Notes: generated by a model not told the origin, from the sequence alone. DNA of 42,465 nt from Planctomycetia bacterium (GCA_005786805.1 SYCV01000107.1:1-42465), one strand, 5' to 3'; shown: positions 33,694 to 41,942, counted from the stretch's first letter. Numbers and translations: made by a program.

Positions 33694-34821
33694 TTAATCA
33701 CCGCCGCCGCCGAAGTCACCTCCGCCACCGAAATCGCCACCGCCGCCGAAGTCACCTCCGCCACCGAAATCACCGCCGGAGTCGCCACCGCCAAACCATC
33801 CGCCACCAGAGTCATTTCCTCCACCGCCAAACCATCCGCCACCACCACCTGAATCATTCCCACCATCAGAGCCGAAGTCGCCTCCACCACCCCCGGAGTT
33901 GTCATCGAAGTCACCACCAGAACCGGAGTAATCTGTATCTTGGGCAGTTGAGCCAGTATCACCGGAATCGGCACCCCATGCGGAAGAGCCTAAATGGCTT
34001 CCGCCAAAAAAATTGTTGTAAAGATACATACCCGCAGCGGCTCCAAACATGCCACCAAGCAGTGAACTGAAAAAACCACCACCGCCCCCGCCATATCCTG
34101 GGGCCATTCCACCACCATACCCACCACCAGCGACTGCCCCGCCACCACCAAAAAGGGCCCTGAAAATGCCAATTACCAGCCAAACCCCTGAAAGAATCAA
34201 AAGTCCTGTGCAAATCCAACCACCGATGGGAGAGTTTTCAACCTTGTTCTCCGAGGATCGTGGGGTAGAGGCGATGGGTTTGTTCACGGGAGGAGCCGTG
34301 GACCGCCTATTATCAGGATGCGACTCCATGGCATTGTAAACAAAGTTTACCGCGTCAATTAATGCCTTGTCAGCTTGTTTTTCTTTAAGCTTGGAAATCA
34401 TCAAGCTGGTTAAATTATCCCGGTCCAGCAGGGAAAAGATTTTCTTCTGCGTTTCGTTTCCAACCTCAATTTGCAAATGGGCTGGTTCCTTGGTGAGCAA
34501 AATATAAACGCCATTGACTCTAAGGCTTGATGCTTGTTTTCTGGCCCATTGATCGTACATTCGATTTGCGGCAGTTTTATCTTTTAAGTTCACACCTGAT
34601 TTGACATCCTCTGGGATGGAAGTGAAGGTTTCAATCACAAGGTCGTGTTTGAATCGTTTTTCAATATCCAAAATCCTTCGATTGGCTTCAGATTTTGCAT
34701 TTTCTGAAAAGAAACCGGCATTGTCTTTGACTTCCCGGTATTCGGCTTTTAATTCCCCATTAAACAATAGGCTGAAAGCCATCACACCGACCAGACTTAC
34801 CTTTTTCATGATGTTAATCAT
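33694..34821 (-). CDS. TPM-domain membrane protein with Gly/Asp/Phe repeat tail
   Basis: The 375-aa protein has a signal peptide (about residues 1-26) and a TPM domain (about 28-170: V-K-D-N-A-G-F-F, V-N-G-V-Y-I-L-L, L-Q-I-E-V-G-N-E) like the YgcG family in photosystem-repair and phosphatase relatives. One membrane helix follows near 200-220. The Gly-rich remainder ends in G-G-G-G-D-F repeats. The ATG at 34821 has AGGA 6 bases upstream and is the best start. Low-complexity tails follow the TM in many YgcG homologues. Whether the tail is outside or in the cytoplasm cannot be set from sequence. The gene heads a likely operon with HIT and hemC. Confidence 0.83.
   Translation of the reverse strand: MINIMKKVSLVGVMAFSLLFNGELKAEYREVKDNAGFFSENAKSEANRRILDIEKRFKHDLVIETFTSIPEDVKSGVNLKDKTAANRMYDQWARKQASSLRVNGVYILLTKEPAHLQIEVGNETQKKIFSLLDRDNLTSLMISKLKEKQADKALIDAVNFVYNAMESHPDNRRSTAPPVNKPIASTPRSSENKVENSPIGGWICTGLLILSGVWLVIGIFRALFGGGGAVAGGGYGGGMAPGYGGGGGGFFSSLLGGMFGAAAGMYLYNNFFGGSHLGSSAWGADSGDTGSTAQDTDYSGSGGDFDDNSGGGGGDFGSDGGNDSGGGGGWFGGGGNDSGGGWFGGGDSGGDFGGGGDFGGGGDFGGGGDFGGGGD
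33704..33864. repeat. 36-bp minisatellite encoding the Gly-rich tail
   Basis: A 36-bp unit (12 codons, FGGGGD twice) recurs near-identically at 33704 and 33740. A second 36-bp period (first motif at 33791, second at 33827, encoding G-G-W-F with a spaced N/D-S-G-G) follows. The period was read directly from matching bases. Array length is likely to vary between strains. Confidence 0.8.
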
Positions 34822-34955
34822 GTGTGTTCCTTTATGTAATCAAATGTTTCCACTAAATTCATTATAATGATATTCGTGATTCTTAAGTGAATATTACCAC
34901 GATTTTTCAAGATGTTGCAAATAAAGCAAATCGGAAAATCGTAGGGGGAGTAAAT

Positions 34956-35492
34956 ATGCTGGAAAAAATCCATGCCACCACGATTCTGGCGGTTAGGCAT
35001 CAGGGCAAAGTGGCCTTGGGGGGCGATGGCCAGGTGACATTGGGCAATATTGTCATGAAACAGGATGCCCAGAAAATTCGCAGGTTATTCCAAGGAAAGG
35101 TTTTGGCTGGATTTGCAGGTGCGGCGGCAGATGCCTTTGCCCTTATCGAAAGATTTGAATCCAAGTTGAAGGACTTTCAAGGATTGGTGCCACGGGCTGC
35201 CATTGAATTGGCCAGGGAATGGCGCACTGACCGTATGTTGAGACGATTAGAGGCAATGTTGATCGCGGCGGATTGCGAAAATGTTCTGCTGATCAGTGGG
35301 AGTGGGGATGTGATCCAGCCTTCCGATGGAATAGCAGCCACTGGGTCGGGCGGGCCCTATGCCACGGCCGCAGCCCGTGCATTGGTGGCGCATAGCAATC
35401 TGGATGCCGCCACGATCGTCCAAAAATCATTGGAAATCGCTGGCGATATGTGCATTTACACGAATCGAAATATTTTGGTTGAAGCCTTGTAG
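34956..35492 (+). CDS. hslV: ATP-dependent protease HslV (ClpQ), peptidase subunit
   Basis: This 178-aa threonine peptidase is the proteolytic chamber of HslUV. The ATG at 34956 is preferred over upstream in-frame codons because GGGGGAG lies 5 bases before it and the family has H-A-T-T-I near its start, with cleavage before the catalytic Thr. The motifs G-D-G-Q-V-T and K-I-R-R-L follow, and a late [10 protein letters not shown] is the active-site-facing loop. HslU is encoded 26 bases downstream. No heat-shock operator (CIRCE) was found upstream. A perfect TATAAT (34863-34868) exists but with no good -35. Confidence 0.96.
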   Translation: MLEKIHATTILAVRHQGKVALGGDGQVTLGNIVMKQDAQKIRRLFQGKVLAGFAGAAADAFALIERFESKLKDFQGLVPRAAIELAREWRTDRMLRRLEAMLIAADCENVLLISGSGDVIQPSDGIAATGSGGPYATAAARALVAHSNLDAATIVQKSLEIAGDMCIYTNRNILVEAL

Positions 35493-35518
35493 TCACTTAA
35501 ACGCGTCAAATTTCATCC

Positions 35519-36868
35519 ATGGAGATTGCAATCTTGTCTGACTGGACACCCAAGCAAATAGTATCTGAATTGGACAAATACATCGTGGGGCAGGGGGCCG
35601 CCAAGCGGGCGGTGGCGGTTGCGATCCGGAATCGATGGCGCAGGCAGCAACTTTCCCCGGATATGCGCAAGGATATAACGCCAAAAAATATCATCATGAT
35701 AGGACCCACGGGTGTTGGTAAAACCGAAATCGCAAGAAGATTGGCTACCTTGGTCGGGGCCCCATTCTTCAAAGTTGAAGCAACCAAATATACCGAAGTT
35801 GGATATCATGGCCGGGATGTTGAAAGCATGATTCGTGATCTTGCTGAAGTCGCGGCTGGAATGATCAGAAAAGAACAGCGAAAATCCGTTGAAACGAAGG
35901 CTGCTGAACGACTCGAGGAGCGTCTTCTTGATTTGCTATTACCCGGCACCTCTCCCTGGCAGCCCGAGGATGAGGATGCGAATGCAAAAAGTAATCATGC
36001 CCGTGAAATATTGAGGGAAAGGCTCAAAGCCGGGGAATTGGAAGATCGGATGGTTGAGTTGTCGATAGAGCAAAAAATGGTTCCTGTGCAGGTGTTTTCG
36101 AACATGGGAATGGAAAACATGGATGCGGATTTCCAGGGAATGTTTGAAAAGATGCTTCCCAAGAACTCACAGACCAGACAGATGAAAATCCGGGATGCCA
36201 GGAAGATTATCTTAGAGCAGGAGACAGAAGCTTTGATAGACAGGCAGGCTGTGAATGAAAAAGCCGTGGAGTTGGTTGAGAACCAGGGCATAATTTTCCT
36301 GGATGAGATTGATAAAGTTTGCACCAGTGGGCAATCCCAAGGCCCGGATGTATCGCGACAGGGCGTGCAAAGGGATTTGCTCCCCGTGGTTGAGGGTACT
36401 ACCGTTAATACCAGATACGGCCCTGTAAAGACGGATCACATTTTATTTATCGCGGCAGGGGCCTTTCATGTCTCCAAGCCTGCTGACCTGATGCCAGAAT
36501 TACAAGGGCGTTTCCCCATACGGGTTGAGTTGAACGATTTATGCAAGGCGGATTTTTATCGGATACTCACAGAGCCTCAAAATTCCCTCGCCATGCAATA
36601 TGCTGAACTTCTTAAAACCGAGGGAATCAAATTGGAGTTCACCCGGGACGGGTTGGAGGCGCTTGCGGATATTGCCTTTGATGTGAACTCATCCACTCAA
36701 AACATAGGGGCGAGAAGATTGCACACTGTGATGGAAAGGGTGGTCGAGGAAATAAGTTTTCACGGTTCAGACTTGGATCAAAAGACCCAGATAATTGATT
36801 CAGGTTATGTGAAAAACAGGCTAAGGGATGTGCTTCAAAAAGAGGACCTTGCAAGGTTTATCCTGTAA
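35519..36868 (+). CDS. hslU: ATP-dependent protease ATPase subunit HslU (ClpY)
   Basis: A 449-aa AAA+ unfoldase that feeds HslV. Walker A is G-P-T-G-V-G-K-T, Walker B is I-I-F-L-D-E-I-D-K-V, and the sensor-2 end is G-A-R-R-L-H-T-V. The I domain lies between the Walker motifs (about 110-240). The C-terminal end (residues E-D-L-A-R-F-I-L) inserts into HslV. The ATG at 35519 has no Shine-Dalgarno sequence. A TTG at 35534 with GGAG 9 bases upstream would start M-S-D-W-T-P-K-Q and may be the real one. The I-V-G-Q-G-A-A-K-R-A-V segment confirms family length either way. Confidence 0.95.
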   Translation: MEIAILSDWTPKQIVSELDKYIVGQGAAKRAVAVAIRNRWRRQQLSPDMRKDITPKNIIMIGPTGVGKTEIARRLATLVGAPFFKVEATKYTEVGYHGRDVESMIRDLAEVAAGMIRKEQRKSVETKAAERLEERLLDLLLPGTSPWQPEDEDANAKSNHAREILRERLKAGELEDRMVELSIEQKMVPVQVFSNMGMENMDADFQGMFEKMLPKNSQTRQMKIRDARKIILEQETEALIDRQAVNEKAVELVENQGIIFLDEIDKVCTSGQSQGPDVSRQGVQRDLLPVVEGTTVNTRYGPVKTDHILFIAAGAFHVSKPADLMPELQGRFPIRVELNDLCKADFYRILTEPQNSLAMQYAELLKTEGIKLEFTRDGLEALADIAFDVNSSTQNIGARRLHTVMERVVEEISFHGSDLDQKTQIIDSGYVKNRLRDVLQKEDLARFIL

Positions 36869-36876
36869 AACCCGGT

Positions 36877-37629
36877 TTATACAGAGAAGGAACTAGATAC
36901 TGATCTTTTATCATTTTGGATCTTTTCCATGATCCAGTTGTTTGCATCCTTGAGCATTTCAGCATGAATGCGGTGATTGGTGGCATAGGTTCGCCAAGTT
37001 GGGTTCATTCCCGCCATGATCATGCTGTCGCGATCTTTTTCGGCAGATCGTGATGTGACAATCGAGTTGGCTATGCCATGAGCCATGAAAACAGGAAGAT
37101 TTTTCAGGGCTCGGATGCGCCAAAGTGGGGCATGGTGCCTTGGAAGATGACCATTCAAGGCAAGGATTCCAGCAAACTTTTCAGGGTATTGGAAAGCCAT
37201 GCGATACGCCAGGGTCGCACCTTCACAGAACCCTGCGATGAAAACCCGGTTAGGATTAATGTTGTAGGAATCCTGGGTTTTTTCAATCGCGTTAAAGATA
37301 TAATCCTCAACCAGCGCATCAGTTGAGCCATCTGCTCCCCAGGTATAAGCGTTCTTAATCTGGTGGTTTTTCTTGGCGATGGTGGAGTGCATCCCGCGTA
37401 ATGAGATCGAAATGTAATTTCGCCTACTGATGTGCGGAGCGTAACGCAATACTTGTTCTTCATTGCAACCATGGGCGTGTAAAAACACGATCAAGGGATA
37501 GGGATAATTGGGTTCATAATGAACCGGAAGAAAAGTACGAAGAGGAAGAGTGGCGGGTGAAAGCACCTTGGAGTCGTAAAACCCTTCGGTAGGCTGTTGA
37601 GTAATTAGCGACATATTCAAGGGAGCCAT
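36877..37629 (-). CDS. Alpha/beta hydrolase, esterase (PHB-depolymerase-like) with Cys nucleophile
   Basis: This is a 250-aa hydrolase of the Esterase/PHB-depolymerase type: P-L-I-V-F-L-H-A-H-G, the S-L-R-G strand and an R-V-F-I-A-G-F-C-E-G-A elbow. The nucleophile position in that elbow is Cys, where most relatives have Ser. The acid position in V-F-M-A-H-G-I-A-N-S-I-V reads Asn instead of the usual Asp, while the final His (N-H-R-I-H) is present. It may act like a dienelactone hydrolase, or be a weak or altered enzyme. The ATG at 37629 has GGAG 5 bases upstream and is preferred to a TTG at 37710 that would add 27 residues. It converges on hslU with an 8-base gap. Confidence 0.78.
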   Translation of the reverse strand: MAPLNMSLITQQPTEGFYDSKVLSPATLPLRTFLPVHYEPNYPYPLIVFLHAHGCNEEQVLRYAPHISRRNYISISLRGMHSTIAKKNHQIKNAYTWGADGSTDALVEDYIFNAIEKTQDSYNINPNRVFIAGFCEGATLAYRMAFQYPEKFAGILALNGHLPRHHAPLWRIRALKNLPVFMAHGIANSIVTSRSAEKDRDSMIMAGMNPTWRTYATNHRIHAEMLKDANNWIMEKIQNDKRSVSSSFSV

Positions 37630-38116
37630 AAGCACTCCAGATCTTTCTATTTTTTCCAGACACCCCAGGTTTTGAAATAAAACCAAGAAAGTGAAATGGA
37701 TATTAGTCAACCCGATGCGCCAAGTCTACGGTGTATCCCCGGTTGAGTCAACGAAAGTCTTTAGCCAAATTTTGAAAAAAGAGCTTATAAGTACTGGAAA
37801 AGTGATGAATAATCCGGTTAGGTCAGGTAGGCCAAGATGGATGGATTTGGATAAATAGAACAGGTCTGACGATAAAGACAAACCTGATGGCTTAGAAACA
37901 ATTAACAAAACTACTTGTATTGCCTAAATGTTTCAAAACACCTGTTTGTTTATTTTTTAGTCACAATGATTAAATTCATACGAAAATTGTGGCTTAAAGT
38001 ATGGTGCTAGGCGACTTTTACAGTTCCATTTGATTTTAAGTAATTAATTAAGAACGATAACGGCCATAAGTTAAAGTGTTTTTTGCTTGTTTTTAGGATA
38101 ATATTATCGATTATGT
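37630..38116. other. Gene-poor stretch between esterase and lipoprotein genes
   Basis: No gene of ordinary length is supported in these 487 bases. On the plus strand a possible 47-aa frame runs from ATG 37715 to TAG 37858, hydrophilic and basic, without a good Shine-Dalgarno sequence. A 60-codon minus frame (37726-37908) overlaps it and also lacks support. The part from 37860 to 38110 is AT-rich. A perfect 12-bp palindrome, GATAATATTATC, lies at 38097-38108, just beyond the lipoprotein stop. It could hold the esterase promoter or a degraded gene. Confidence 0.5.
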
Positions 38117-39331
38117 CTATTCTTCACTTTGTGCGGATGAAGAAATAACCCTGAAATCTATGGATTTTTTACAAGAACGAGGAAGTTGACCGGAAATGGC
38201 GGTTTCTTCGACACTGACCCACAAAGTGTATAAACCAGGTTGTAATTTGGGGGGCACCCGGAATTGGAATGTTAGGTGGTAATCTGATCGCTGGGCTCTA
38301 CTGCGATCAATCCGCGGAGGAAAAGCCATATTTGTCACTTTTCCCTGACTGTCATGAATTTCAAGGTTACTGGAAAGCATGGATTCGTAAATACCATGCT
38401 CATTGTTGCAATGGACATTTTCGACCTCGACATAGACGAGTATTTTTTCGCCCGGGAGATTTCCTTTGCCCTGATGAAAACCATGGTTTGAGGGCAATGG
38501 ATCAAAAGAGCCAAAGCCGTGGACATCTTTGCAAAAATGAATGTTTTCCAAGCTTAGATCTGCTTTTTTACGGAGTTTTTCCTGTGCCTTGCTTATTTCC
38601 TGCAAAGTTTGGGATGCTACTTTTGAGTCAAGATTTTCATTTTTAAGAACCAATCCAGCTGCTGTTAGCAGAAATTCAATTATTTCGGAATTTTGGGTCG
38701 TTGATTCTTTTAAAGTTTTGCGAGCCAATTCTGGCTTATTTTCGATTATCTGCTTCAGTGCTATGGCACCGGCTGGCAAGGTTGCAACTTCTTGGATTGG
38801 TTTAATTTCTGGCTTGGTTTTAGCTTCTTCCTTGACCTGTGATGTTTCCAATACAGGTTTTTCAGATTTGATTTCCAATGGTTCCATTATCTTGGGAGCT
38901 TTTGTCTCGGAAATTGTTTTTTCATTTTTATTGAAGATTTCTTTTTCAGCCTCGGTTGGGGGAGGAGGGATGCTTAACGGGGCAGGTGTGTTGGCATCCT
39001 GCTTTTCTTTCGCTTCCTGTTCAGATTTAAGAGAAAGAAGTTTTAATGCCGGTGGTAAGTCTTCAGCCTTTAATACTTTCTGGTCTTTCTGTGATTCAGG
39101 CGCCTTGGAGTTTATTTCGGGGGTTTTTTTTGACTGAGTTTCGGCTTTAACAATTACTTGCGTCTGGACTTTGTTTTCATCATCGAGTGAGACCGAACGA
39201 TTGTCCTCGGAGACGGGCATTTGTACCCTTTGCATTCGGGTTTGGCCAAAATTTGAACAACCACCAACCATGATGGGTATCAAGAAAACGATCAGAACCA
39301 ATCGAACCAGATTATCCATCATCAATTCCAT
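38117..39331 (-). CDS. Planctomycete lipoprotein with disordered charged region and C-terminal beta domain
   Basis: The 404-aa protein has a lipobox V-G-G-C (Cys about residue 25) after a hydrophobic stretch, so it should be lipid-anchored after processing. A Lys/Glu/Pro-rich disordered region (about residues 30-185) follows, then a helical segment. A compact C-terminal beta domain (about 275-400) contains N-I-H-F-C-K-D-V-H-G-F-G, V-Y-V-E-V-E-N-V-H-C and P-G-L-Y-T-L-W-V-S-V. I recall this domain in planctomycete proteins of unknown function. The start is the first ATG at 39331; two more in-frame Met follow closely. A candidate promoter lies immediately upstream. Confidence 0.82.
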   Translation of the reverse strand: MELMMDNLVRLVLIVFLIPIMVGGCSNFGQTRMQRVQMPVSEDNRSVSLDDENKVQTQVIVKAETQSKKTPEINSKAPESQKDQKVLKAEDLPPALKLLSLKSEQEAKEKQDANTPAPLSIPPPPTEAEKEIFNKNEKTISETKAPKIMEPLEIKSEKPVLETSQVKEEAKTKPEIKPIQEVATLPAGAIALKQIIENKPELARKTLKESTTQNSEIIEFLLTAAGLVLKNENLDSKVASQTLQEISKAQEKLRKKADLSLENIHFCKDVHGFGSFDPLPSNHGFHQGKGNLPGEKILVYVEVENVHCNNEHGIYESMLSSNLEIHDSQGKVTNMAFPPRIDRSRAQRSDYHLTFQFRVPPKLQPGLYTLWVSVEETAISGQLPRSCKKSIDFRVISSSAQSEE

Positions 39332-39356
39332 GACTGAGGTTATTTCGAGTGGGCAA

Positions 39357-39385
39357 GCAATAGCTTAGGATTGATTTGAGGTCAA
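39357..39385 (-). promoter_or_regulatory. Candidate promoter of the lipoprotein gene
   Basis: On the minus strand, TTGACC (39385-39380), a near-consensus -35, is spaced 17 bases from TATTGC (39362-39357). That -10 is weak, with three of six consensus matches. It lies 26 bases ahead of the lipoprotein ATG. Confidence 0.35.
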
Positions 39386-39467
39386 CCCTAGCCTTAAACA
39401 AAAATGTAAAAAGAGGTCGGTTAAGATGTATCAGGAGGAATTGGTGGTTTGGAACAAATGCGCCGAT

Positions 39468-40307
39468 CTATACCCAGATTTTCATTTTATCCAACAACTC
39501 CCTGGGAATTTTTCTTTCGGTCACCCGAAAAATTTCATTTGGTAGGTAACGCGTGCTTTGATGCCCCACAATAATAAGCTCATTTTTAAAAATTGATGCT
39601 CTTTCGACAAAATCGTCGAGATGCATGTGCCCAAATTTGTGTATTTTTTCCCTTCGATGTTTGGACCTTATGAAGCTCATCTCAGTGATCAGAATCTTGG
39701 CTTCAAAAACAGGGGGATAATTATCCAACCCTGCGGGACTGGTATCTCCCGTATAGGCTAAAAGTGGGGTTCGAATTTCCTGTGTCACTGGTGTGCCTGA
39801 TAGTCTCAAATCGCGAATTTTGTCGCCCGGAAGGCCTTGGAACTCTTCCTTAAGTTTATTTCGTCTTTGCCAAACCATGAATCCCAATGAGGGAATGGTG
39901 TGGGTTGTCGCAAAGGTTGAAACAACATGGTCCCTGCTAAGTTCAAATTCCTGTCCCGGTTCAAGCCCGATAAGGTTGCAATTCATCCTGCCCCGATCGA
40001 GCCTTTGGAAAATCATCAGAAGTTTGCGCAGATCCTCGACCGCATATGCAGGCACATAGATGTTTGGGGGTTCCATTTTCATCATGCGCCTTCGCGCGAC
40101 ATAAATTGGAAGGCTGGCGGCATGATCCAGATGCGTGTGGGATATGCACCAATTTGGGGTTCCCATGAAATCCCAAGGCTGTGCACCCAGATCAAATCCT
40201 AATTTTAATTCTGGAATGCGCCAGTAGGATTGAACCGCTGCACGGGAATATCCCTCGATGGTAAGATTTTCATGTACATGTCGCAGATATGGAGCGTTTT
40301 CAACCAT
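39468..40307 (-). CDS. MBL-fold metallo-hydrolase, RNase Z-like
   Basis: A 279-aa metallo-beta-lactamase-fold protein. The metal-binding H-T-H-L-D-H-A motif is intact near residue 58, with later T-H-T-I-P-S-L, a Y-T-G-D-T-S strand (metal Asp) and an H-M-H-L-D-D segment near the end, which matches RNase Z-type enzymes. It is shorter than typical bacterial RNase Z. It might instead act on another phosphodiester. It is divergent from DUF447 and beta-RFAP synthase, sharing a 95-bp control region. The ATG at 40307 is chosen because a promoter lies 38 bases upstream. Confidence 0.82.
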   Translation of the reverse strand: MVENAPYLRHVHENLTIEGYSRAAVQSYWRIPELKLGFDLGAQPWDFMGTPNWCISHTHLDHAASLPIYVARRRMMKMEPPNIYVPAYAVEDLRKLLMIFQRLDRGRMNCNLIGLEPGQEFELSRDHVVSTFATTHTIPSLGFMVWQRRNKLKEEFQGLPGDKIRDLRLSGTPVTQEIRTPLLAYTGDTSPAGLDNYPPVFEAKILITEMSFIRSKHRREKIHKFGHMHLDDFVERASIFKNELIIVGHQSTRYLPNEIFRVTERKIPRELLDKMKIWV

Positions 40308-40344
40308 GGTTATCCCGAGTTCGAATCTTTAAGTGCCAAAAGTC

Positions 40345-40373
40345 ACTATAAAAACATTAGACAATAAAACCAA
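40345..40373 (-). promoter_or_regulatory. Candidate promoter of the RNase Z-like gene
   Basis: On the minus strand, TTGGTT (40373-40368) and TATAGT (40350-40345) are spaced 17 bases apart; the -10 matches five of six positions. It lies about 38 bases before the ATG at 40307 and overlaps the region upstream of DUF447 on the other strand. Confidence 0.4.
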
Positions 40374-40402
40374 GGTAATACTTCAATTTAAGGTTTGCAG
40401 GC

Positions 40403-40984
40403 ATGATTTTGGAAGGTTTGGTTACCACGATTGGTAAAGATGGAAAAATTCATGTCGCACCCATGGGACCACGGGTGGACTCTGAAATGCGTTCCCTGCT
40501 CCTACGGCCTTATTCCTCATCGCAGACCTGCCAAAACCTGCTTCAGCATCCGGAGGGGGTTTTTCATGTCACTGATGATGTTACCCTGATAGCCCGGGGG
40601 GCGATTGGAATGATGAGTACTCCGCAAAATAAACCTGCCACCATGATCAGGGGTTTTATTTTGGAGGAAAGTTGCAGGGCTTATGAATTCAAGGTGGTTC
40701 GAACCGACACCACCGAGGACAGGGTCAGGTTGGAATGCGAAGTTGTCAAGGTTCACAGGCAGAGAGATTTTTTTGGATTTAACCGGGCGATGTTTGCTGT
40801 TTTGGAAGCTGCGATACTTGCATCAAGAACAGCATTTTTGCCCTTGGAGCAGATCGAGAAAGAATTCACAAAATTATCCACCCTTGTTCAAAAAACTGGT
40901 TCTGAAAGAGAGGCGGAGGCTTTTTCACTTCTTGAAAATCATGTGCGGACACTTATAAGTTCAAAGTCCGACCCGGAAATTTGA
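40403..40984 (+). CDS. DUF447 family protein, methanopterin-linked
   Basis: The 193-aa protein has the DUF447 start: L-E-G-L-V-T-T-I, then I-H-V-A-P-M-G-P-R-V and a central R-P-Y-S-S-S-Q-T-C-Q-N-L segment. The helical C-terminal third follows E-C-E-V-V-K-V-H-R-Q-R-D-F-F-G-F-N-R-A. In family knowledge, DUF447 is a flavin-reductase-like domain found in methanogens and in H4MPT-using bacteria. Here it is one base before beta-RFAP synthase, which strengthens the link. The ATG at 40403 is the first and has an AAGG site 12 bases upstream. Exact reaction unknown. Confidence 0.85.
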   Translation: MILEGLVTTIGKDGKIHVAPMGPRVDSEMRSLLLRPYSSSQTCQNLLQHPEGVFHVTDDVTLIARGAIGMMSTPQNKPATMIRGFILEESCRAYEFKVVRTDTTEDRVRLECEVVKVHRQRDFFGFNRAMFAVLEAAILASRTAFLPLEQIEKEFTKLSTLVQKTGSEREAEAFSLLENHVRTLISSKSDPEI

Positions 40985-40985
40985 T

Positions 40986-41942
40986 ATGCCAATCCATCTT
41001 TTTGATCCACTTGAACCAGCAATCTTTCCGCGATTTTCGGGATCTTCTGATTTTCAGTTCATTCGCAGTGGAAAAGTCAGGGTCACAACCGGCAGCAGGT
41101 TGCATTTTGGTTTTTTAAACCTTACCCCCAATGGTATTCCATTTTGGAATGACCTGTATGGTTACCCTTCTCTGCCCGTGCGAAGGTTTGGTGGCATAGG
41201 CCTCATGATTCCTCATCCCGGCACCTCCGTTCTTTCAGAAATATCAAATTCCTGGGCCTTTGAAGGCACGCATTTGCAAAGGGTTGAGGAATGCGCGCTG
41301 AAGTTACAGGCTTATTGCGATGGAAATGGATTTCCCTTAAAACCTTGCAAGGTGGTTGTGGAAAAATCGGCTCCACATCATGTTGGTTTGGGGACAGGAA
41401 CTCAGCTTGCACTTGCGCTTGGAAAATCCCTTTTGCTAGCAAACGGTTTTGACATGCCAACCAAAGAACTTGGACCGATTTTGGGAAGAGGTAACAGGTC
41501 TGCCATTGGGCTATATGGTTTTGATCATGGTGGATTGATAGTGGAGGGCGGCAAAACCCAGGACGGCCAAATATCCCCCTTGGTCTCCAATTTACCCTGG
41601 CCACCGGATTGGCAAATTGAATTGCAATTTGGTCATGACAAACCTGGGGTGCATGGCGTCGAGGAAGTGAACGCATTTAAACAAATCATGAACGCCTCGG
41701 AAGAAAATGATTCACTTTCTGCTAATCCTAGAAATGCCCTGCTGGGAATCCTGCCTGCAATCGTTTCACGAGATATTGAAAGCGTAAAAAAGTTTATATT
41801 TGACATGAACATGCGGACCGGAAAAGCCTTTGAGCCTTTCGAGGTAAAAGAAAAGCGTGCATTACAAAATAATGTGAATGAATTTTGCGGCCAGAGTTCC
41901 TGGGGACCGGTGAAGTTTCAAATCAAACTTATTTCTCATTGA
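40986..41942 (+). CDS. Beta-ribofuranosylaminobenzene 5'-phosphate synthase (GHMP fold)
   Basis: This 318-aa enzyme catalyses the first committed condensation of 4-hydroxy- or 4-aminobenzoate with phosphoribosyl pyrophosphate in tetrahydromethanopterin synthesis. A start R-L-H-F-G-F-L-N-L and a GHMP-kinase-type loop P-H-H-V-G-L-G-T-G-T-Q-L-A-L-A-L-G are diagnostic, followed by G-R-G-N-R-S-A-I-G and G-F-D-H-G-G. It begins one base after the DUF447 stop, so the two are one operon. Its stop overlaps the convergent small lipoprotein by 14 bases. H4MPT carries one-carbon units for formaldehyde oxidation in some planctomycetes. No other H4MPT or fae/fhc gene is in the window. Confidence 0.9.
   Translation: MPIHLFDPLEPAIFPRFSGSSDFQFIRSGKVRVTTGSRLHFGFLNLTPNGIPFWNDLYGYPSLPVRRFGGIGLMIPHPGTSVLSEISNSWAFEGTHLQRVEECALKLQAYCDGNGFPLKPCKVVVEKSAPHHVGLGTGTQLALALGKSLLLANGFDMPTKELGPILGRGNRSAIGLYGFDHGGLIVEGGKTQDGQISPLVSNLPWPPDWQIELQFGHDKPGVHGVEEVNAFKQIMNASEENDSLSANPRNALLGILPAIVSRDIESVKKFIFDMNMRTGKAFEPFEVKEKRALQNNVNEFCGQSSWGPVKFQIKLISH

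Noticed and set aside
33704-33864. Regular 36-bp repeats considered as a CRISPR array.
   Set aside because: The repeats are contiguous without unique spacers and are in frame with a coding Gly-rich tail.
33654-33974. A 106-codon open frame on the minus strand within the Gly-rich repeat region.
   Set aside because: It is a frame shadow of the TPM tail caused by the absence of stop codons in GC-rich repeats, rich in Val/Ala, with no ribosome-binding site.
34874-34902. Short inverted repeat TCGTG/CACGA ahead of hslV followed by Ts, considered as heat-shock operator or terminator.
   Set aside because: Only five pairs with a long loop, and unlike the CIRCE or HrcA operator; not supported.
37726-37908. 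A 60-codon minus-strand frame in the gene-poor stretch.
   Set aside because: It overlaps a possible plus-strand frame, has a TTG start and no Shine-Dalgarno sequence, and no recognisable motif.
38541-39137. A 199-codon plus-strand frame opposite the lipoprotein gene.
   Set aside because: It lies antisense to the charged low-complexity tether, which gives a Ser/Phe-rich shadow; no signals or known motifs.
41203-41676. A 157-codon minus-strand frame antisense to beta-RFAP synthase.
   Set aside because: The opposite strand carries an unmistakable enzyme with GHMP motifs; the antisense frame has no motif or start signal.
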